Numbered from the stretch's first letter, positions 27,603-36,460 are shown. The stretch: 64,000 nt of DNA from Sphingomonas sp. 37zxx (GCF_000786205.1 NZ_JROH01000016.1:1-64000); one strand, 5' to 3'. The notes: generated by a model from the sequence alone, not told the origin. Numbers and translations are program-made.

Positions 27603-27679
27603 GGGCCTGTAGCTCAACTGGTTAGAGCTGGCCGCTCATAACGGCTAGGTTGCGGGTTCAAGTCCTGCCGGGCCCACCA
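27603..27679 (+). tRNA. tRNA-Ile (CAU anticodon, lysidine type)
   Basis: A 77-base cloverleaf. The acceptor stem GGGCCTG pairs with CGGGCCC, the D-arm contains TAGCTCAACTGGTTAGAGC, the anticodon loop is CTCATAA (CAT), the T-arm contains GGTTCAAGTCC and CCA is encoded. The anticodon arm GGCCG-CTCATAA-CGGCT differs from alphaproteobacterial elongator tRNA-Met and fits the AUA-reading tRNA-Ile2, which requires TilS modification. Met identity cannot be fully excluded. Confidence 0.85.
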
Positions 27680-27792
27680 CCGCAACCAGCACCGCCTGCG
27701 CGCCATATCCACAGGTCGTTTGCCGTGCGATTGCGCGTGTTGCAGTATTTGGGTTGCCATCGCCCGCGCTATACGGCTAGGGGCTATCGCGT

Positions 27793-28162
<370 letters not shown>

Positions 28163-28357
28163 ATGTCACGTGTTGATTTTCTTTCGTCGCTGAACTTGAT
28201 GACGCTGATCGCGGTGCTGCTTGCTGCCATTATCGCGCTCGCCTGGTTCATGCGGAAACGTTCGAATGCACATTCGATGGATGGCAAGCAGGAGCGTAAT
28301 GTCGGTCGCGATCTCGATGCTGGCAGAAGCGCGCCCGATCACTCGCCACCGACCTGA
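28163..28357 (+). CDS. Small single-pass membrane protein, unknown
   Basis: A 64-residue ORF, MSRVDFLSSLNLMTLIAVLL onward, with one strong transmembrane segment (about residues 12-29) followed by basic MRKRSN and a hydrophilic tail. A good ribosome-binding site (AAAGGA) lies 9 bases before the ATG. The family is not recognised. It precedes the GFOR-type gene by 88 bases and may share its transcript. Confidence 0.55.
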   Translation: MSRVDFLSSLNLMTLIAVLLAAIIALAWFMRKRSNAHSMDGKQERNVGRDLDAGRSAPDHSPPT

Positions 28358-28445
28358 TCGCAGCGCGAGCGGGTGGCTTGGCCGTCGGTTAGCGGTTATC
28401 CTTGGCAAAATGACGCCAGGAACGCGGTCGATCAGGAGGAAAGCG

Positions 28446-29657
28446 ATGAGCAACAACGGGCTGACGCGGCGTGGTTTCATCGGAGCCAGCGGTGGTGCGC
28501 TGGCATTGTCCGCAAGTTCGGCGGGGGCGTTGTTGCAGGTAGGCGACGGCGCGCGGGTGGCCGGTCAGCCGATGCCCGGCGGCGTGAAACTTCCCGCTGC
28601 CCCGCCGCAACGCAAGCGTGCCGACAGCATCGGCTTCGCGATTGTCGGCCTGGGCGGCTATGCGCTCAACCAGATGATGCCGCGCTTCGTCCAGGCGGAG
28701 CGCGCGCATATTGCAGCGATCGTATCGGGCAATCCCGACAAGCTTCGGCGTGTTGGTGATGCCTATGGTGTGGCCGAGAATGCGCGCTATTCCTATGAAA
28801 GCTTCGCGCGGATCGCGTCGGACGACCGGATCGATGCGGTCTATATCGTGCTGCCCACCGGCCTGCATGCCGACTGGACCGAGCGTGCCTTTGCCGCGGG
28901 CAAGCATGTGCTGTGCGAAAAGCCGATGGCGCTTTCCAGCGCCGAGTGCGAGCGGATGATCGCGGCGGGCAGGCGCGCGAACCGCAAGCTGATGATCGCC
29001 TATCGATCGCATTTCGAGCCGTACAACATCGAAGCCATGAAGCTGATGCGGCAAAAGGCGGTCGGCGAGGTCCGCTTGATGCGAACCGAGCAATCCTATC
29101 GGATGGGACCGACCAGCCCGAGCCAGAATTGGCGGGCGAACCGGGCGCTGGCGGGCGGCGGCCCGTTGGAGGATTACGGCATTTATGGCCTGCAATCGGC
29201 GCTGTATCTGACCGGCGAGATGCCCGAGAGCATCAGCGCCACCACGTTCCGGCCCGCAGGCGATCCGCGCTTTGCCGAGATATTCGCGCATGTGTCATCG
29301 CAGTGGCGCTTTCCATCGGGAGCGGTCGCGCAGCTCGTGACTTCGTATGATTCGGCGGGCATTAATTTTGCCCAGGTTCGCGGCACGGAGGGTTCGCTGC
29401 TGATGGACCCGGCGACCAGCTATGCCGGGCAGACGCTGCGGGTGGAAGGCCACGACGTACGGACGTTCACGCCCGGCGACCCCGACGTGCAGTTTGCGCG
29501 CCAGCTCGATCACTTCGCCAACGCTGTCCGCGACAATACCGCCATCCTCACGCCGGGCGAAATGGGCCTGCGCGACGTGCGGCTGATCGAGGCGATCTAT
29601 GCGTCAGCGGCTGCCGGCCGCACGGTGAAGCTGACACCCGATGGCAGGATGCGGTGA
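28446..29657 (+). CDS. Tat-exported Gfo/Idh/MocA (glucose-fructose oxidoreductase-type) enzyme
   Basis: A 403-residue periplasmic NAD(P)-dependent oxidoreductase. It has a Tat signal (LTRRGFIGASGGALALSASSAGA), then the Rossmann motif FAIVGLGGYALNQ, the signature CEKPMALS with the catalytic Lys, and GGGPLEDYGIYGLQ in the C-terminal domain. The arrangement matches glucose-fructose oxidoreductase and its tightly bound NADP(H). Substrate is inferred to be a sugar. The start at 28446 is supported by AGGAGGAAAG directly upstream. Confidence 0.88.
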   Translation: MSNNGLTRRGFIGASGGALALSASSAGALLQVGDGARVAGQPMPGGVKLPAAPPQRKRADSIGFAIVGLGGYALNQMMPRFVQAERAHIAAIVSGNPDKLRRVGDAYGVAENARYSYESFARIASDDRIDAVYIVLPTGLHADWTERAFAAGKHVLCEKPMALSSAECERMIAAGRRANRKLMIAYRSHFEPYNIEAMKLMRQKAVGEVRLMRTEQSYRMGPTSPSQNWRANRALAGGGPLEDYGIYGLQSALYLTGEMPESISATTFRPAGDPRFAEIFAHVSSQWRFPSGAVAQLVTSYDSAGINFAQVRGTEGSLLMDPATSYAGQTLRVEGHDVRTFTPGDPDVQFARQLDHFANAVRDNTAILTPGEMGLRDVRLIEAIYASAAAGRTVKLTPDGRMR

Positions 29658-29684
29658 CGCCTCGGCGCTGACGGGGGCGTCACC
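29653..29684. terminator. Hairpin between the convergent GFOR-type gene and copC
   Basis: GGTGACGCC at 29653-29661, overlapping the GFOR stop, pairs with GGCGTCACC at 29676-29684. The 9-bp stem lies between two convergent genes and may serve both; no T-run follows. Confidence 0.5.
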
Positions 29685-29693
29685 GATTGTCCG

Positions 29694-30086
29694 TTAGCCG
29701 ATGCTGAAGCTGTGCTGGCCGGTCACGCGGTGTGTGTCGCTGCCGACGACGTACCAGTCGATGCGGTAGGTGCCGACGGGCAGCGGCTTGGCCAGGCTAA
29801 GCTCGAGCGATTTGCCATCGGCACCGATGCTGGCGGTGACGCCGGGTATCTTCATGTAGGGGTGGTTGGCCATGCCGGGCATCCCGGTCATGATCAACGC
29901 CGCCCCCGATTGCTGCGGCGTCAGCGTGTCGCTGAACTTCAGCACGATCAGCTTGGTGGTGGCCGCGCTGGCGCTTGCGTTGGCGGCGGGGCTGGCCGAG
30001 ACCAGCGTAAGGTGCGCCGATGCCGGCGCGGCAAGGGCGGCACCGGACAATGCAAGGGCAAGGGCGAGCTTCGAAAACATGCGCAT
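29694..30086 (-). CDS. copC: Periplasmic copper-binding protein CopC
   Basis: A 130-residue protein with a signal peptide cleaved before His (APASA-HLTLVSASPA), giving the mature N-terminal His that binds Cu(II). The C-terminal SDTHRVTGQHSFSIG supplies further copper ligands, and MTGMPGMANHPYM is a Met-rich loop that may hold Cu(I). It is a beta-barrel carrier that delivers or buffers copper in the periplasm. copD is not adjacent. It is divergent from the sigma-factor/copAB operon, and both promoters lie around the nested dyad at 30120-30175. Confidence 0.92.
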   Translation of the reverse strand: MRMFSKLALALALSGAALAAPASAHLTLVSASPAANASASAATTKLIVLKFSDTLTPQQSGAALIMTGMPGMANHPYMKIPGVTASIGADGKSLELSLAKPLPVGTYRIDWYVVGSDTHRVTGQHSFSIG

Positions 30087-30119
30087 TGGGTTCTCCTTGG
30101 GTCGTGCTAGTCATTACGC

Positions 30120-30175
30120 ACGCGCGGCACTGATCCCTCAACCGCGAAGTTGAGGGTTTTGCGATTGCCGCGCGT
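30120..30175. promoter_or_regulatory. Nested dyad in the copC / cnrY-like divergent promoter region
   Basis: The inner arms CCCTCAAC (30135-30142) and GTTGAGGG (30149-30156) are a perfect 8-bp inverted repeat with a 6-base spacer, followed by TTTT. The outer arms ACGCGCGGCA (30120-30129) and TGCCGCGCGT (30166-30175) are a perfect 10-bp inverted repeat almost concentric with the inner one. The inner dyad has the general form of MerR-family operators. Alternatively the structure acts as an RNA hairpin in the operon leader. Confidence 0.55.
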
Positions 30176-30202
30176 ATCCAGCGAACACGGGCTCTGGATG
30201 CG

Positions 30203-30463
30203 ATGATGAACGATCTCGACGAACAATTATCGGCACTGGCGATGGTGGAAGCGCCCGGCGGCCTCGACGGGCTGGAGCAGCGCGTGCTGGGAGCGATTGC
30301 GGAGCGGCGCTTCGCCGCGCGAATGGCGGGCTATGTCGCGGCGGGTGCGCTCACGATCGGCGTGGCCAGCGCGATGCTGCCGCCGCGCCAAGCCGTCGCG
30401 GCACCGATCGATCCGGTTTCGGGGTTGAGCCCGCTCGCGCCGTCGGCGTTGTTGCTCGAATGA
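30203..30463 (+). CDS. CnrY-like membrane anti-sigma factor (putative)
   Basis: An 86-residue protein with a ~38-residue cytoplasmic N-terminus (DLDEQLSALAMVEAPGGLDGLEQRVLGAI), one transmembrane segment (about residues 40-59) and a short periplasmic tail. Size, topology and position just before CnrX- and CnrH-like genes match CnrY, the anti-sigma factor of the Cupriavidus cnrYXH system. Sequence identity to CnrY is not obvious by eye, so the call rests on topology and synteny. Its stop overlaps the next start (ATGA). Confidence 0.65.
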   Translation: MMNDLDEQLSALAMVEAPGGLDGLEQRVLGAIAERRFAARMAGYVAAGALTIGVASAMLPPRQAVAAPIDPVSGLSPLAPSALLLE

Positions 30464-30894
30464 TCCGGCGGTATCTGTCGATTGCGCTGATCGCGTTCGT
30501 CGCGGCGTTGGCGGGGGTATTGCTGGGCCAGCGGCTTGCGCCGACGCCGGTGGCACCCGGCACCGAATTGCACGCGGTGCTGCACGGCCAGCTCGACCTC
30601 GACCCCGGCCAGCAACGCGCGCTCGAACAGCTCGAGGCGACATTCGCGGTCCGGCGCCGGGCGTTGGAGGACAGGATGCGCGCCGAAAATCGCGCGTTGG
30701 CGGCTGCGATCGCTGCCGAGGATGGCGATGGTCCGCGCGTTGCCGCTGCGGTCGATTCATCGCATCGGACCATGGGGCAGCTGCAGAAGGAAACGATCCG
30801 CCACATTTTCGCGATGCGTGCGCTGTTGCGGCCCGATCAGGCGGCCACTTTCGACGCCGCCGTCACCAGGGCGCTGACCGAAGATCGCCGGTGA
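30460..30894 (+). CDS. CnrX-like periplasmic heavy-metal sensor
   Basis: A 144-residue protein anchored by one N-terminal helix (IALIAFVAALAGVLLG) with a helical periplasmic hook of the CnrX/Spy type. In CnrX the metal ligands are His42, His46, Glu63, His119 and Met123; here the same spacing is found at His38, His42 (ELHAVLHGQL), Glu59, His115 and Met119 (RHIFAM), an exact offset of four. The Ni/Co-type site is thus conserved, although the operon encodes copper proteins. It presumably relays metal binding to the CnrY-like partner to free the sigma factor. Overlaps both neighbours by 4 bases. Confidence 0.85.
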   Translation: MIRRYLSIALIAFVAALAGVLLGQRLAPTPVAPGTELHAVLHGQLDLDPGQQRALEQLEATFAVRRRALEDRMRAENRALAAAIAAEDGDGPRVAAAVDSSHRTMGQLQKETIRHIFAMRALLRPDQAATFDAAVTRALTEDRR

Positions 30895-31451
30895 GTGCTG
30901 ACGATGCGCCGGACGACGCCGATCTTGCGGCGGCGGCGCGCGCCGGGGACCAACGCGCGTTCGCCGCGATCGTCAGCCGGCACAAGGCATCGCTGCACCG
31001 GCTGGTCGCCCGCGTGATCGGCGATCCCGAACAAGCAGTCGACGTCGTTCAGGAAAGCTTCGTCGCCGCCTTCGGAGCGCTTGGCCGCTATGATCCGGCG
31101 CGACCGATGCGCGCTTGGCTTGGCCGCATCGCGATCAACAAGGCGCGCGATTGGCAACGGCGACAGGCGGTACGGCGCTTTGTCGGGGCGATGCTGCCCT
31201 TCGCCGATGCGCCCGATGTTGCGACCGAGCAGCCCGGACCCGATCGCATCGCCGAGGACCGCCAAGCGGTGGCACAGCTCGAGCGGGCGATCGCCGCGCT
31301 GCCGCCACGGCTGCGCGAGGTGCTGGTGCTGCGGACGATCGAAGGGTTTGATCAGGCGCAGACCGCCGAGTTGCTGGGGATCAGCATCAAGGCGGTCGAG
31401 ACGCGGCTGTATCGCGCGCGCAGCCAATTGGCCGAATGGATTGAGGGGTAG
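30891..31451 (+). CDS. ECF sigma factor (CnrH-like)
   Basis: A 186-residue extracytoplasmic-function sigma factor. Region 2 contains HKASLHRLVARVIGDPEQAVDVVQESFVAAF with the -10 recognition helix, and region 4 contains LPPRLREVLVLRTIEGF followed by AELLGISIKAVETRLYRARSQL, the -35 recognition HTH. It starts with GTG overlapping the stop of the CnrX-like gene (GTGA). Likely targets are its own operon and copAB, 48 bases downstream, and perhaps copC. Confidence 0.93.
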   Translation: MSADDAPDDADLAAAARAGDQRAFAAIVSRHKASLHRLVARVIGDPEQAVDVVQESFVAAFGALGRYDPARPMRAWLGRIAINKARDWQRRQAVRRFVGAMLPFADAPDVATEQPGPDRIAEDRQAVAQLERAIAALPPRLREVLVLRTIEGFDQAQTAELLGISIKAVETRLYRARSQLAEWIEG

Positions 31452-31499
31452 CGCCGCTTCGCGCGTATTGCCGGACATGACAGCATCGATGGAACGAGC

Positions 31500-33350
31500 A
31501 TGAACAGGACGATCGACCGCCGCACATGGCTGCGCGGTGCCGCCACCGGGAGTGCCGGGATGGCGCTGGCGGCGTGGATGCCCGGTTGGGCGCAGACCAA
31601 TCATTCGGGGCTGGTCGGCGCCTTGCCAGCCGTGACGGGGGAGGACATCCGCCTGACGATCGGGCATGTGATGCGGACGATCGATGGGCGTCCCAGCCAC
31701 GGCATCGGCATCAACGGCACCGTCCCCGGCCCGCTGATCCGGTTGCGCGAAGGGCAGACGGTGCGGCTGCACGTCGACAACCAGCTCGACGAAGACAGCT
31801 CGATCCACTGGCATGGCCTGATCCTGCCGTTCCACATGGACGGCGTTCCCGGCGTGAGCTTTCCCGGCATCGCTGCGCGGTCGACCTTCACCTATGAATT
31901 CCCCGTCCGCCAGGCGGGCACCTATTGGTATCACAGCCATTCGGGATTGCAGGAGCAGATGGGACATTATGGCCCGATCGTGATCGATCCCGCAGGCACC
32001 GACCCCCTCGCATCGGATCGCGAGCATGTAATCGTCCTGTCGGACCACAGCCCGATGCATCCGCATATGATCTTCGAGAAGCTCAAGCAGATGGGCGGCT
32101 ATTTCAACTTCCAGAAACAGACGTTGGTCGATCAGCTACAGGGCAGGGGGCAGTCGGCGGCGCAGCGTGCCGAATGGGGCGCGATGCGGATGGACCCCAC
32201 CGACGTGGCCGACGTCACCGGCTCGACCTACACCTATCTCGTCAACGGCCATGGCCCGAAGGACAATTGGACGGCGCTGTTCCGTCCGGGCGAGCGCGTG
32301 CGGCTGCGGTTCGTCAATGCTTCGGCGATGACGACGTTCAACGTTCGTATGCCGGGGTTGAAGATCACCATCGTCCAGTCCGACGGGCTGCCGGTGCGCC
32401 CGGTAACAGTCGACGAATTCCAGATTGCGGTTGCCGAAACCTATGACGCGATCGTCGAACCTGCGGACGACCGGGCCTATCCGCTGATCGCCGAAAGCGT
32501 CGATCGGTCGGGGATGGCCGTCGCGACACTGGCCCCCAGGGCGGGGATGGCGGCGCAAGTGCCGCCGCTGCGGCAGCGGCCACTGGCGACGATGAAGGAC
32601 ATGGGAATGGATATGGGCGCGATGGACCATGCCGGGCCGGCAACGGCGGCGGAATCGGCCATCGACCCGGCTTGCCCGCCTGAACACGCCCAGATGGGAC
32701 ATTGCACGCCCGCGGGCGCGGGGGTGGTTCCCGCTGCCGGTGCCGCTGCTGTCGACCATGCCGCGATGGGACATGGTGCCGCCAGCATGGACCATTCGAT
32801 GCGCGACTTTTCGGTCGTGCCGGACAGTGTCGCCAAGACACCGACCGTCCAGACCATTTCGCCGATGCCGACCGATCGCACCGGCGAGCCCGGCCAGGGG
32901 CTTGCCGATGTCGGGCATCGCGTGCTGGTCTATCGCGACCTGATCGCGGTGGCGCGCAATCCCGATGTGCGCGCGCCCGACCGGACGCTGGAAATCCACC
33001 TCACCGGCAATATGGAACGCTATATGTGGGCGTTCGACGGGCGAAAATTTTCCGAGATCACCGAGCCGATCCCGTTCATTGAGGGGGAGCGGGTGCGGGT
33101 GAAGCTGGTCAACGACACGATGATGGGCCACCCCATCCATCTTCATGGTCATTTCTTTGAACTGGTGACCGGGCACGGCGATCATTCGCCGCGCAAGCAC
33201 ACGGTGAACGTCCAGCCGGGCGGGGTGGTGACGTTCGATTTCACTGCCGATGCAGTGGGTGACTGGGCGTTTCACTGCCACATGCTGTATCATATGCATG
33301 CAGGCATGATGCAGGTCGTTTCGGTTCGGCCGCGTGAGCAGGCGGCATGA
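31500..33350 (+). CDS. copA: Copper-resistance multicopper oxidase CopA (PcoA)
   Basis: A 616-residue periplasmic multicopper oxidase that oxidises Cu(I). It has a Tat signal (RRTWLRGAATGSAGMALAAW), three cupredoxin domains and all copper motifs: HWHGL, HSHSG, HPIHLHGH and HCHMLYHMHAGMMQ with the type-1 Cys. A Met/His-rich insert around residues 362-440 includes MKDMGMDMGAMDH and CPPEHAQMGHC (Cys392-Cys402). Length is standard for CopA. The 3' end overlaps copB by 4 bases. Confidence 0.96.
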   Translation: MNRTIDRRTWLRGAATGSAGMALAAWMPGWAQTNHSGLVGALPAVTGEDIRLTIGHVMRTIDGRPSHGIGINGTVPGPLIRLREGQTVRLHVDNQLDEDSSIHWHGLILPFHMDGVPGVSFPGIAARSTFTYEFPVRQAGTYWYHSHSGLQEQMGHYGPIVIDPAGTDPLASDREHVIVLSDHSPMHPHMIFEKLKQMGGYFNFQKQTLVDQLQGRGQSAAQRAEWGAMRMDPTDVADVTGSTYTYLVNGHGPKDNWTALFRPGERVRLRFVNASAMTTFNVRMPGLKITIVQSDGLPVRPVTVDEFQIAVAETYDAIVEPADDRAYPLIAESVDRSGMAVATLAPRAGMAAQVPPLRQRPLATMKDMGMDMGAMDHAGPATAAESAIDPACPPEHAQMGHCTPAGAGVVPAAGAAAVDHAAMGHGAASMDHSMRDFSVVPDSVAKTPTVQTISPMPTDRTGEPGQGLADVGHRVLVYRDLIAVARNPDVRAPDRTLEIHLTGNMERYMWAFDGRKFSEITEPIPFIEGERVRVKLVNDTMMGHPIHLHGHFFELVTGHGDHSPRKHTVNVQPGGVVTFDFTADAVGDWAFHCHMLYHMHAGMMQVVSVRPREQAA

Positions 33351-34318
33351 TCGTGTTTGCATTGGGCGCAGCGTCGCTGGCGCTGACGATAGCGCAGGAC
33401 CAGCCGAGCGGCTGTACGCCCGAACATGCGGCGATGGGGCATTGCGAAATGCCGCCCGCAGCCGTTCCGGCAGCACCGGCGGGCGATCCCGATTGTCCGC
33501 CGGAACATGCCGCGATGGGCCATTGTGTTCCCAAACCGGCGCTTCCCGCTGATCCCGCCGCCAGCGGCACTTCGCTGCCCGCAGGAGACGCCCCTGCGCC
33601 CCGTATCTCCGAGGCGAGCTATGCCGATCGCATCTGGGGTCGCGACGCGATGGCGGCGTCGCGCGCGGCGATCCGACGCGAACATGGCGGGGCAAGATTC
33701 AGCCAGATCATGGTCGACATCGCCGAGGTGCAGATCCGCGAGGGCCGCGAGGGCTATCGCTGGGAGGGCGAAGGCTGGTTCGGCGGCGACATCCACCGGC
33801 TGGTCGTAAAGACCGAGGGTGAGGGCGGCTTTGGCGACAGTGCCGAGGATGCCGAGGCGCAGGCGCTCTACAGCCGCGCGATCGGCCCATACTTTAACCT
33901 GCAGGCGGGGGTTCGTCAGGATTTCGCACCGGCGGGCAAAAGCTATGCCGCGATCGGGGTCGAGGGGCTGGCCCCCTATTGGTTCGAGCTGGAAGCGCAT
34001 GGCTTTGTCTCGACCGATGGCGACGTGCTGGGCCGCGTCGCTGCGAGCTATGATCAGCGCATCACCCAGCGGCTGATCCTGCAACCGCGCTTCGAACTCA
34101 ACCTTGCGGCGCAGGACGTGGTGCGGAGCCGGATCGGTGCGGGGCTGTCCGACGTCGAGCTTGATTTGCGGCTGCGCTATGAAATCCGGCGGGAATTTGG
34201 GCCTTATATCGGCGTGTCGCATGCACGGTTCGTGGGGCGCAGCGCCGATATGGCGCGATCGATGGGCGAGGATCGCGCGTCGACGGTGGTCGTGCTCGGC
34301 ATCCGAAGCTGGTTCTGA
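33347..34318 (+). CDS. copB: Outer-membrane copper-resistance protein CopB
   Basis: A 323-residue CopB/PcoB-family outer-membrane beta-barrel. A weak signal peptide is followed by two copies of a Cys/His/Met motif, CTPEHAAMGHC (Cys23-Cys33) and CPPEHAAMGHC (Cys50-Cys60), then the conserved CopB domain from AAIRREHGGARFSQIMVDIAEVQ through VKTEGEGGFGDSAEDAEAQALYSRAIGPYF to a C-terminal aromatic, VVLGIRSWF. The motif is shared with CopA. The start ATG overlaps the copA stop. Confidence 0.93.
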   Translation: MIVFALGAASLALTIAQDQPSGCTPEHAAMGHCEMPPAAVPAAPAGDPDCPPEHAAMGHCVPKPALPADPAASGTSLPAGDAPAPRISEASYADRIWGRDAMAASRAAIRREHGGARFSQIMVDIAEVQIREGREGYRWEGEGWFGGDIHRLVVKTEGEGGFGDSAEDAEAQALYSRAIGPYFNLQAGVRQDFAPAGKSYAAIGVEGLAPYWFELEAHGFVSTDGDVLGRVAASYDQRITQRLILQPRFELNLAAQDVVRSRIGAGLSDVELDLRLRYEIRREFGPYIGVSHARFVGRSADMARSMGEDRASTVVVLGIRSWF

Positions 34319-34334
34319 TGCCGCAGCGAATGCG

Positions 34335-35627
34335 TTAGCCGGTGGGTTCCTCGTTCGATGCCGGCAATTCGAGCCAGTCGGTTGGCGGCAAGCCATAGAG
34401 CATGTCGAAAAATTCGAGCTGCAGCCTCGCCGCGCGGCCATGATTGCTGTTCCACAGCATCACGATGCCGCTTTTGTCGGCGGGATCGAACAGGATCAGC
34501 GAGCCATAGCCATCGACCGATCCGCGATGCCCGACCAGCGCGCGGCCAGCATAGGTGAAGCTGCGCCAGCCAAGGCCATAGGCTGCATCGCCCAGCGCCC
34601 GGTCCATCGCCGATCGCGCGCCGCGCGGCGGGGTGGCCACGCGGGGGCGGTGCATTGCTTCGAGGGCGGTCGGCGACAGAATGTCGGGTGCGTCGCCCAT
34701 CTGCGCCTGCATCCATCGGGTGAGGTCGAGGATCGATGAATTGACCCCGCCCGCAGCCGGCACGCGATAATAGCTGTCATTCACCGTAGTCGGCCGGCGG
34801 CTGCCGCGATGCGGTTGCGCCCAGCTTTTGGCGCTCTGCAATCCCGCCCGCCCGACACTCGCGCTGGTCATGCCGAGCGGTGCGAACAGCCGTTCCTGCG
34901 CCGCGCTGGCATAGCTTTGGCCGGTCGCCTGCTCGACCAGTTCGCTGGCAGCATCGAAGGCGATGTTCTGATAGCCGTAACACGTCGCCGGCGGACAGAA
35001 TTGCGGGAGAGTGCCGAGCGCCGCGCGTAACGTCCGCGGATCTTCGCCCGCCTCCAGGCGATCGTCCCAGGCGTTGCGAACCAGGCCGACTCGATGCGCC
35101 AGCAGGTGGGCGACGGTAACGGCACCGGCATCGCCCGGCAGGGTCAGCGTGGTGCCCATGCCCGCCAGCGGCGCATCGAGCGACAGCTTGCCCTCTTCGG
35201 CCAGGCCGACCACCAGCGCCGATGCCACCCCCTTCGACACCGAAGCCCAGCGAAAGACGGTGTCGGGCGTCACGGACTGTCCCGACCCCGCCAGCGTTTC
35301 GCCATAGCCCTTGATAAACCGCACCTGCCCGCGCTCGACCGTGCCGATCGCGAGGCCGACCATATCGGGCTGAAGCATCAGCGCCTCGATACGGGAATCG
35401 AGCAGGTCATAGTCGACGATCGACGGCTGTCGCGTCGCCGATGGGTCGCCGATCGCATCGATCACACGGGTAGTGCGCGGTTCGCTTGGGGCCTGCATCC
35501 GCAGGATACCGAACGTCACGACGGCGATCAGCGCGACGATGAGCGCAGCCGCCAACGCCCAGGGTAGTTTTGTCAATCGCTTCGCCAACCCATCGTCCAT
35601 TTTGATGCCATCGTCGATCGCGTGCAT
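34335..35627 (-). CDS. Membrane-anchored serine hydrolase, class C beta-lactamase/PBP4* family
   Basis: A 430-residue protein with an N-terminal transmembrane anchor (LAAALIVALIAVVTFGIL) and a penicillin-binding-fold domain. It has the nucleophile SxxK motif as SVSK (in FRWASVSKGVASAL), a YxN-type region in CYGYQNIAFDAASELVEQATG, and HRG in LVGHRGSVDGYG in place of KTG. It probably acts as a periplasmic peptidase or esterase rather than as a drug-resistance beta-lactamase. The start is ATG 35627 or an internal Met nine codons later; neither has a clear ribosome-binding site. Confidence 0.82.
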   Translation of the reverse strand: MHAIDDGIKMDDGLAKRLTKLPWALAAALIVALIAVVTFGILRMQAPSEPRTTRVIDAIGDPSATRQPSIVDYDLLDSRIEALMLQPDMVGLAIGTVERGQVRFIKGYGETLAGSGQSVTPDTVFRWASVSKGVASALVVGLAEEGKLSLDAPLAGMGTTLTLPGDAGAVTVAHLLAHRVGLVRNAWDDRLEAGEDPRTLRAALGTLPQFCPPATCYGYQNIAFDAASELVEQATGQSYASAAQERLFAPLGMTSASVGRAGLQSAKSWAQPHRGSRRPTTVNDSYYRVPAAGGVNSSILDLTRWMQAQMGDAPDILSPTALEAMHRPRVATPPRGARSAMDRALGDAAYGLGWRSFTYAGRALVGHRGSVDGYGSLILFDPADKSGIVMLWNSNHGRAARLQLEFFDMLYGLPPTDWLELPASNEEPTG

Positions 35628-35781
35628 AGCGCATGGTTACCGCTGCGATACAGACCGTTGCGGTGGCGGCTGCACGGCTGAATCGCAAGGTGCCGCGCGG
35701 ATGCTTTGACACCGCAATCGCATTGATGGGACAGCGGACGCCCCCCGGCAAGCGACGCCGGGTTTCGCCATCGGAGGCTGT

Positions 35782-36435
35782 ATGACCGAAAAGCTGTTGG
35801 TGTTTCTGGGATCGGAGCGGGTGTCCGGGCCGCCGACGCCGGCGCGCCTGGGCGCGCGCGTCGCTGCCGCCTGCCTTGGCCGGCTCGAAGACAAAGGCAT
35901 CGCTGCCGAACTGATCGACCCGATCGAGCTGGATCTGCCCGGTCGGTTCAAGCCGCACTTCGCCTATGCGCGCGGTCAGGTGCCCGAGCAGCTCGATCGC
36001 CTGGCGCAGCAAATCGCGCAGGCCGACGGCTATGTCATGGTCAGCCCGGAATATAATCACCTGATGAGCCCGGCGTTGAGCGATTTGCTGAACCATTTCG
36101 GCAGTTCGCTTTTCTCCTACAAACCAAGCGCGATCGTGACCTATTCCGCCGGGCAATGGGGCGGCACGCGCGCTGCCGTGAGCATGCGGACCTTTTTGTC
36201 CGAACTCGGGTGCCTGCCGGTTTCGGCGATGGTGCATGTGCCGCATGCCCAGGATGTGTTCGACGAAAGCGGCCAATATGCCGCAGGCGTCGATGCTGCG
36301 CGGTGGGATGGCTATCTCGATCGCACGCTCGATCAACTATGCTGGTGGGCCAACGCAGCAGCGCGGAAGCGGATGGACGGCAGCAAACGCCCCGCCGCGT
36401 TTGTTTCCAACCCAAGCCAGCGAAACGCACCTTGA
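35782..36435 (+). CDS. NADPH-dependent FMN reductase family protein
   Basis: A 217-residue flavodoxin-fold flavoenzyme. VFLGSERVSGPPTPARLGARVA is the FMN phosphate loop, DGYVMVSPEYNHLMSPALSDLLNHF is the family's signature flavin-binding segment and VTYSAGQWGGTRAAVSMRTFLSELG follows as expected. It reduces FMN or quinones with NAD(P)H. The C-terminus (MDGSKRPAAFVSNPSQRNAP) looks unstructured and ends 25 bases before a tandem repeat. Single gene. Confidence 0.87.
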   Translation: MTEKLLVFLGSERVSGPPTPARLGARVAAACLGRLEDKGIAAELIDPIELDLPGRFKPHFAYARGQVPEQLDRLAQQIAQADGYVMVSPEYNHLMSPALSDLLNHFGSSLFSYKPSAIVTYSAGQWGGTRAAVSMRTFLSELGCLPVSAMVHVPHAQDVFDESGQYAAGVDAARWDGYLDRTLDQLCWWANAAARKRMDGSKRPAAFVSNPSQRNAP

Positions 36436-36460
36436 CGAGACGAACACCGCCCGGCTCTGG

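Noticed and set aside
32136..33695. 519-codon minus-strand ORF opposite copA and copB
   Set aside because: Antisense shadow with repeated His/Arg-rich sequence caused by the Met/His-rich coding of copA.
34335..35627. Beta-lactamase conferring antibiotic resistance
   Set aside because: The membrane anchor, HRG in place of KTG and overall pattern fit the broad serine-hydrolase/PBP4* family rather than a true class C enzyme.
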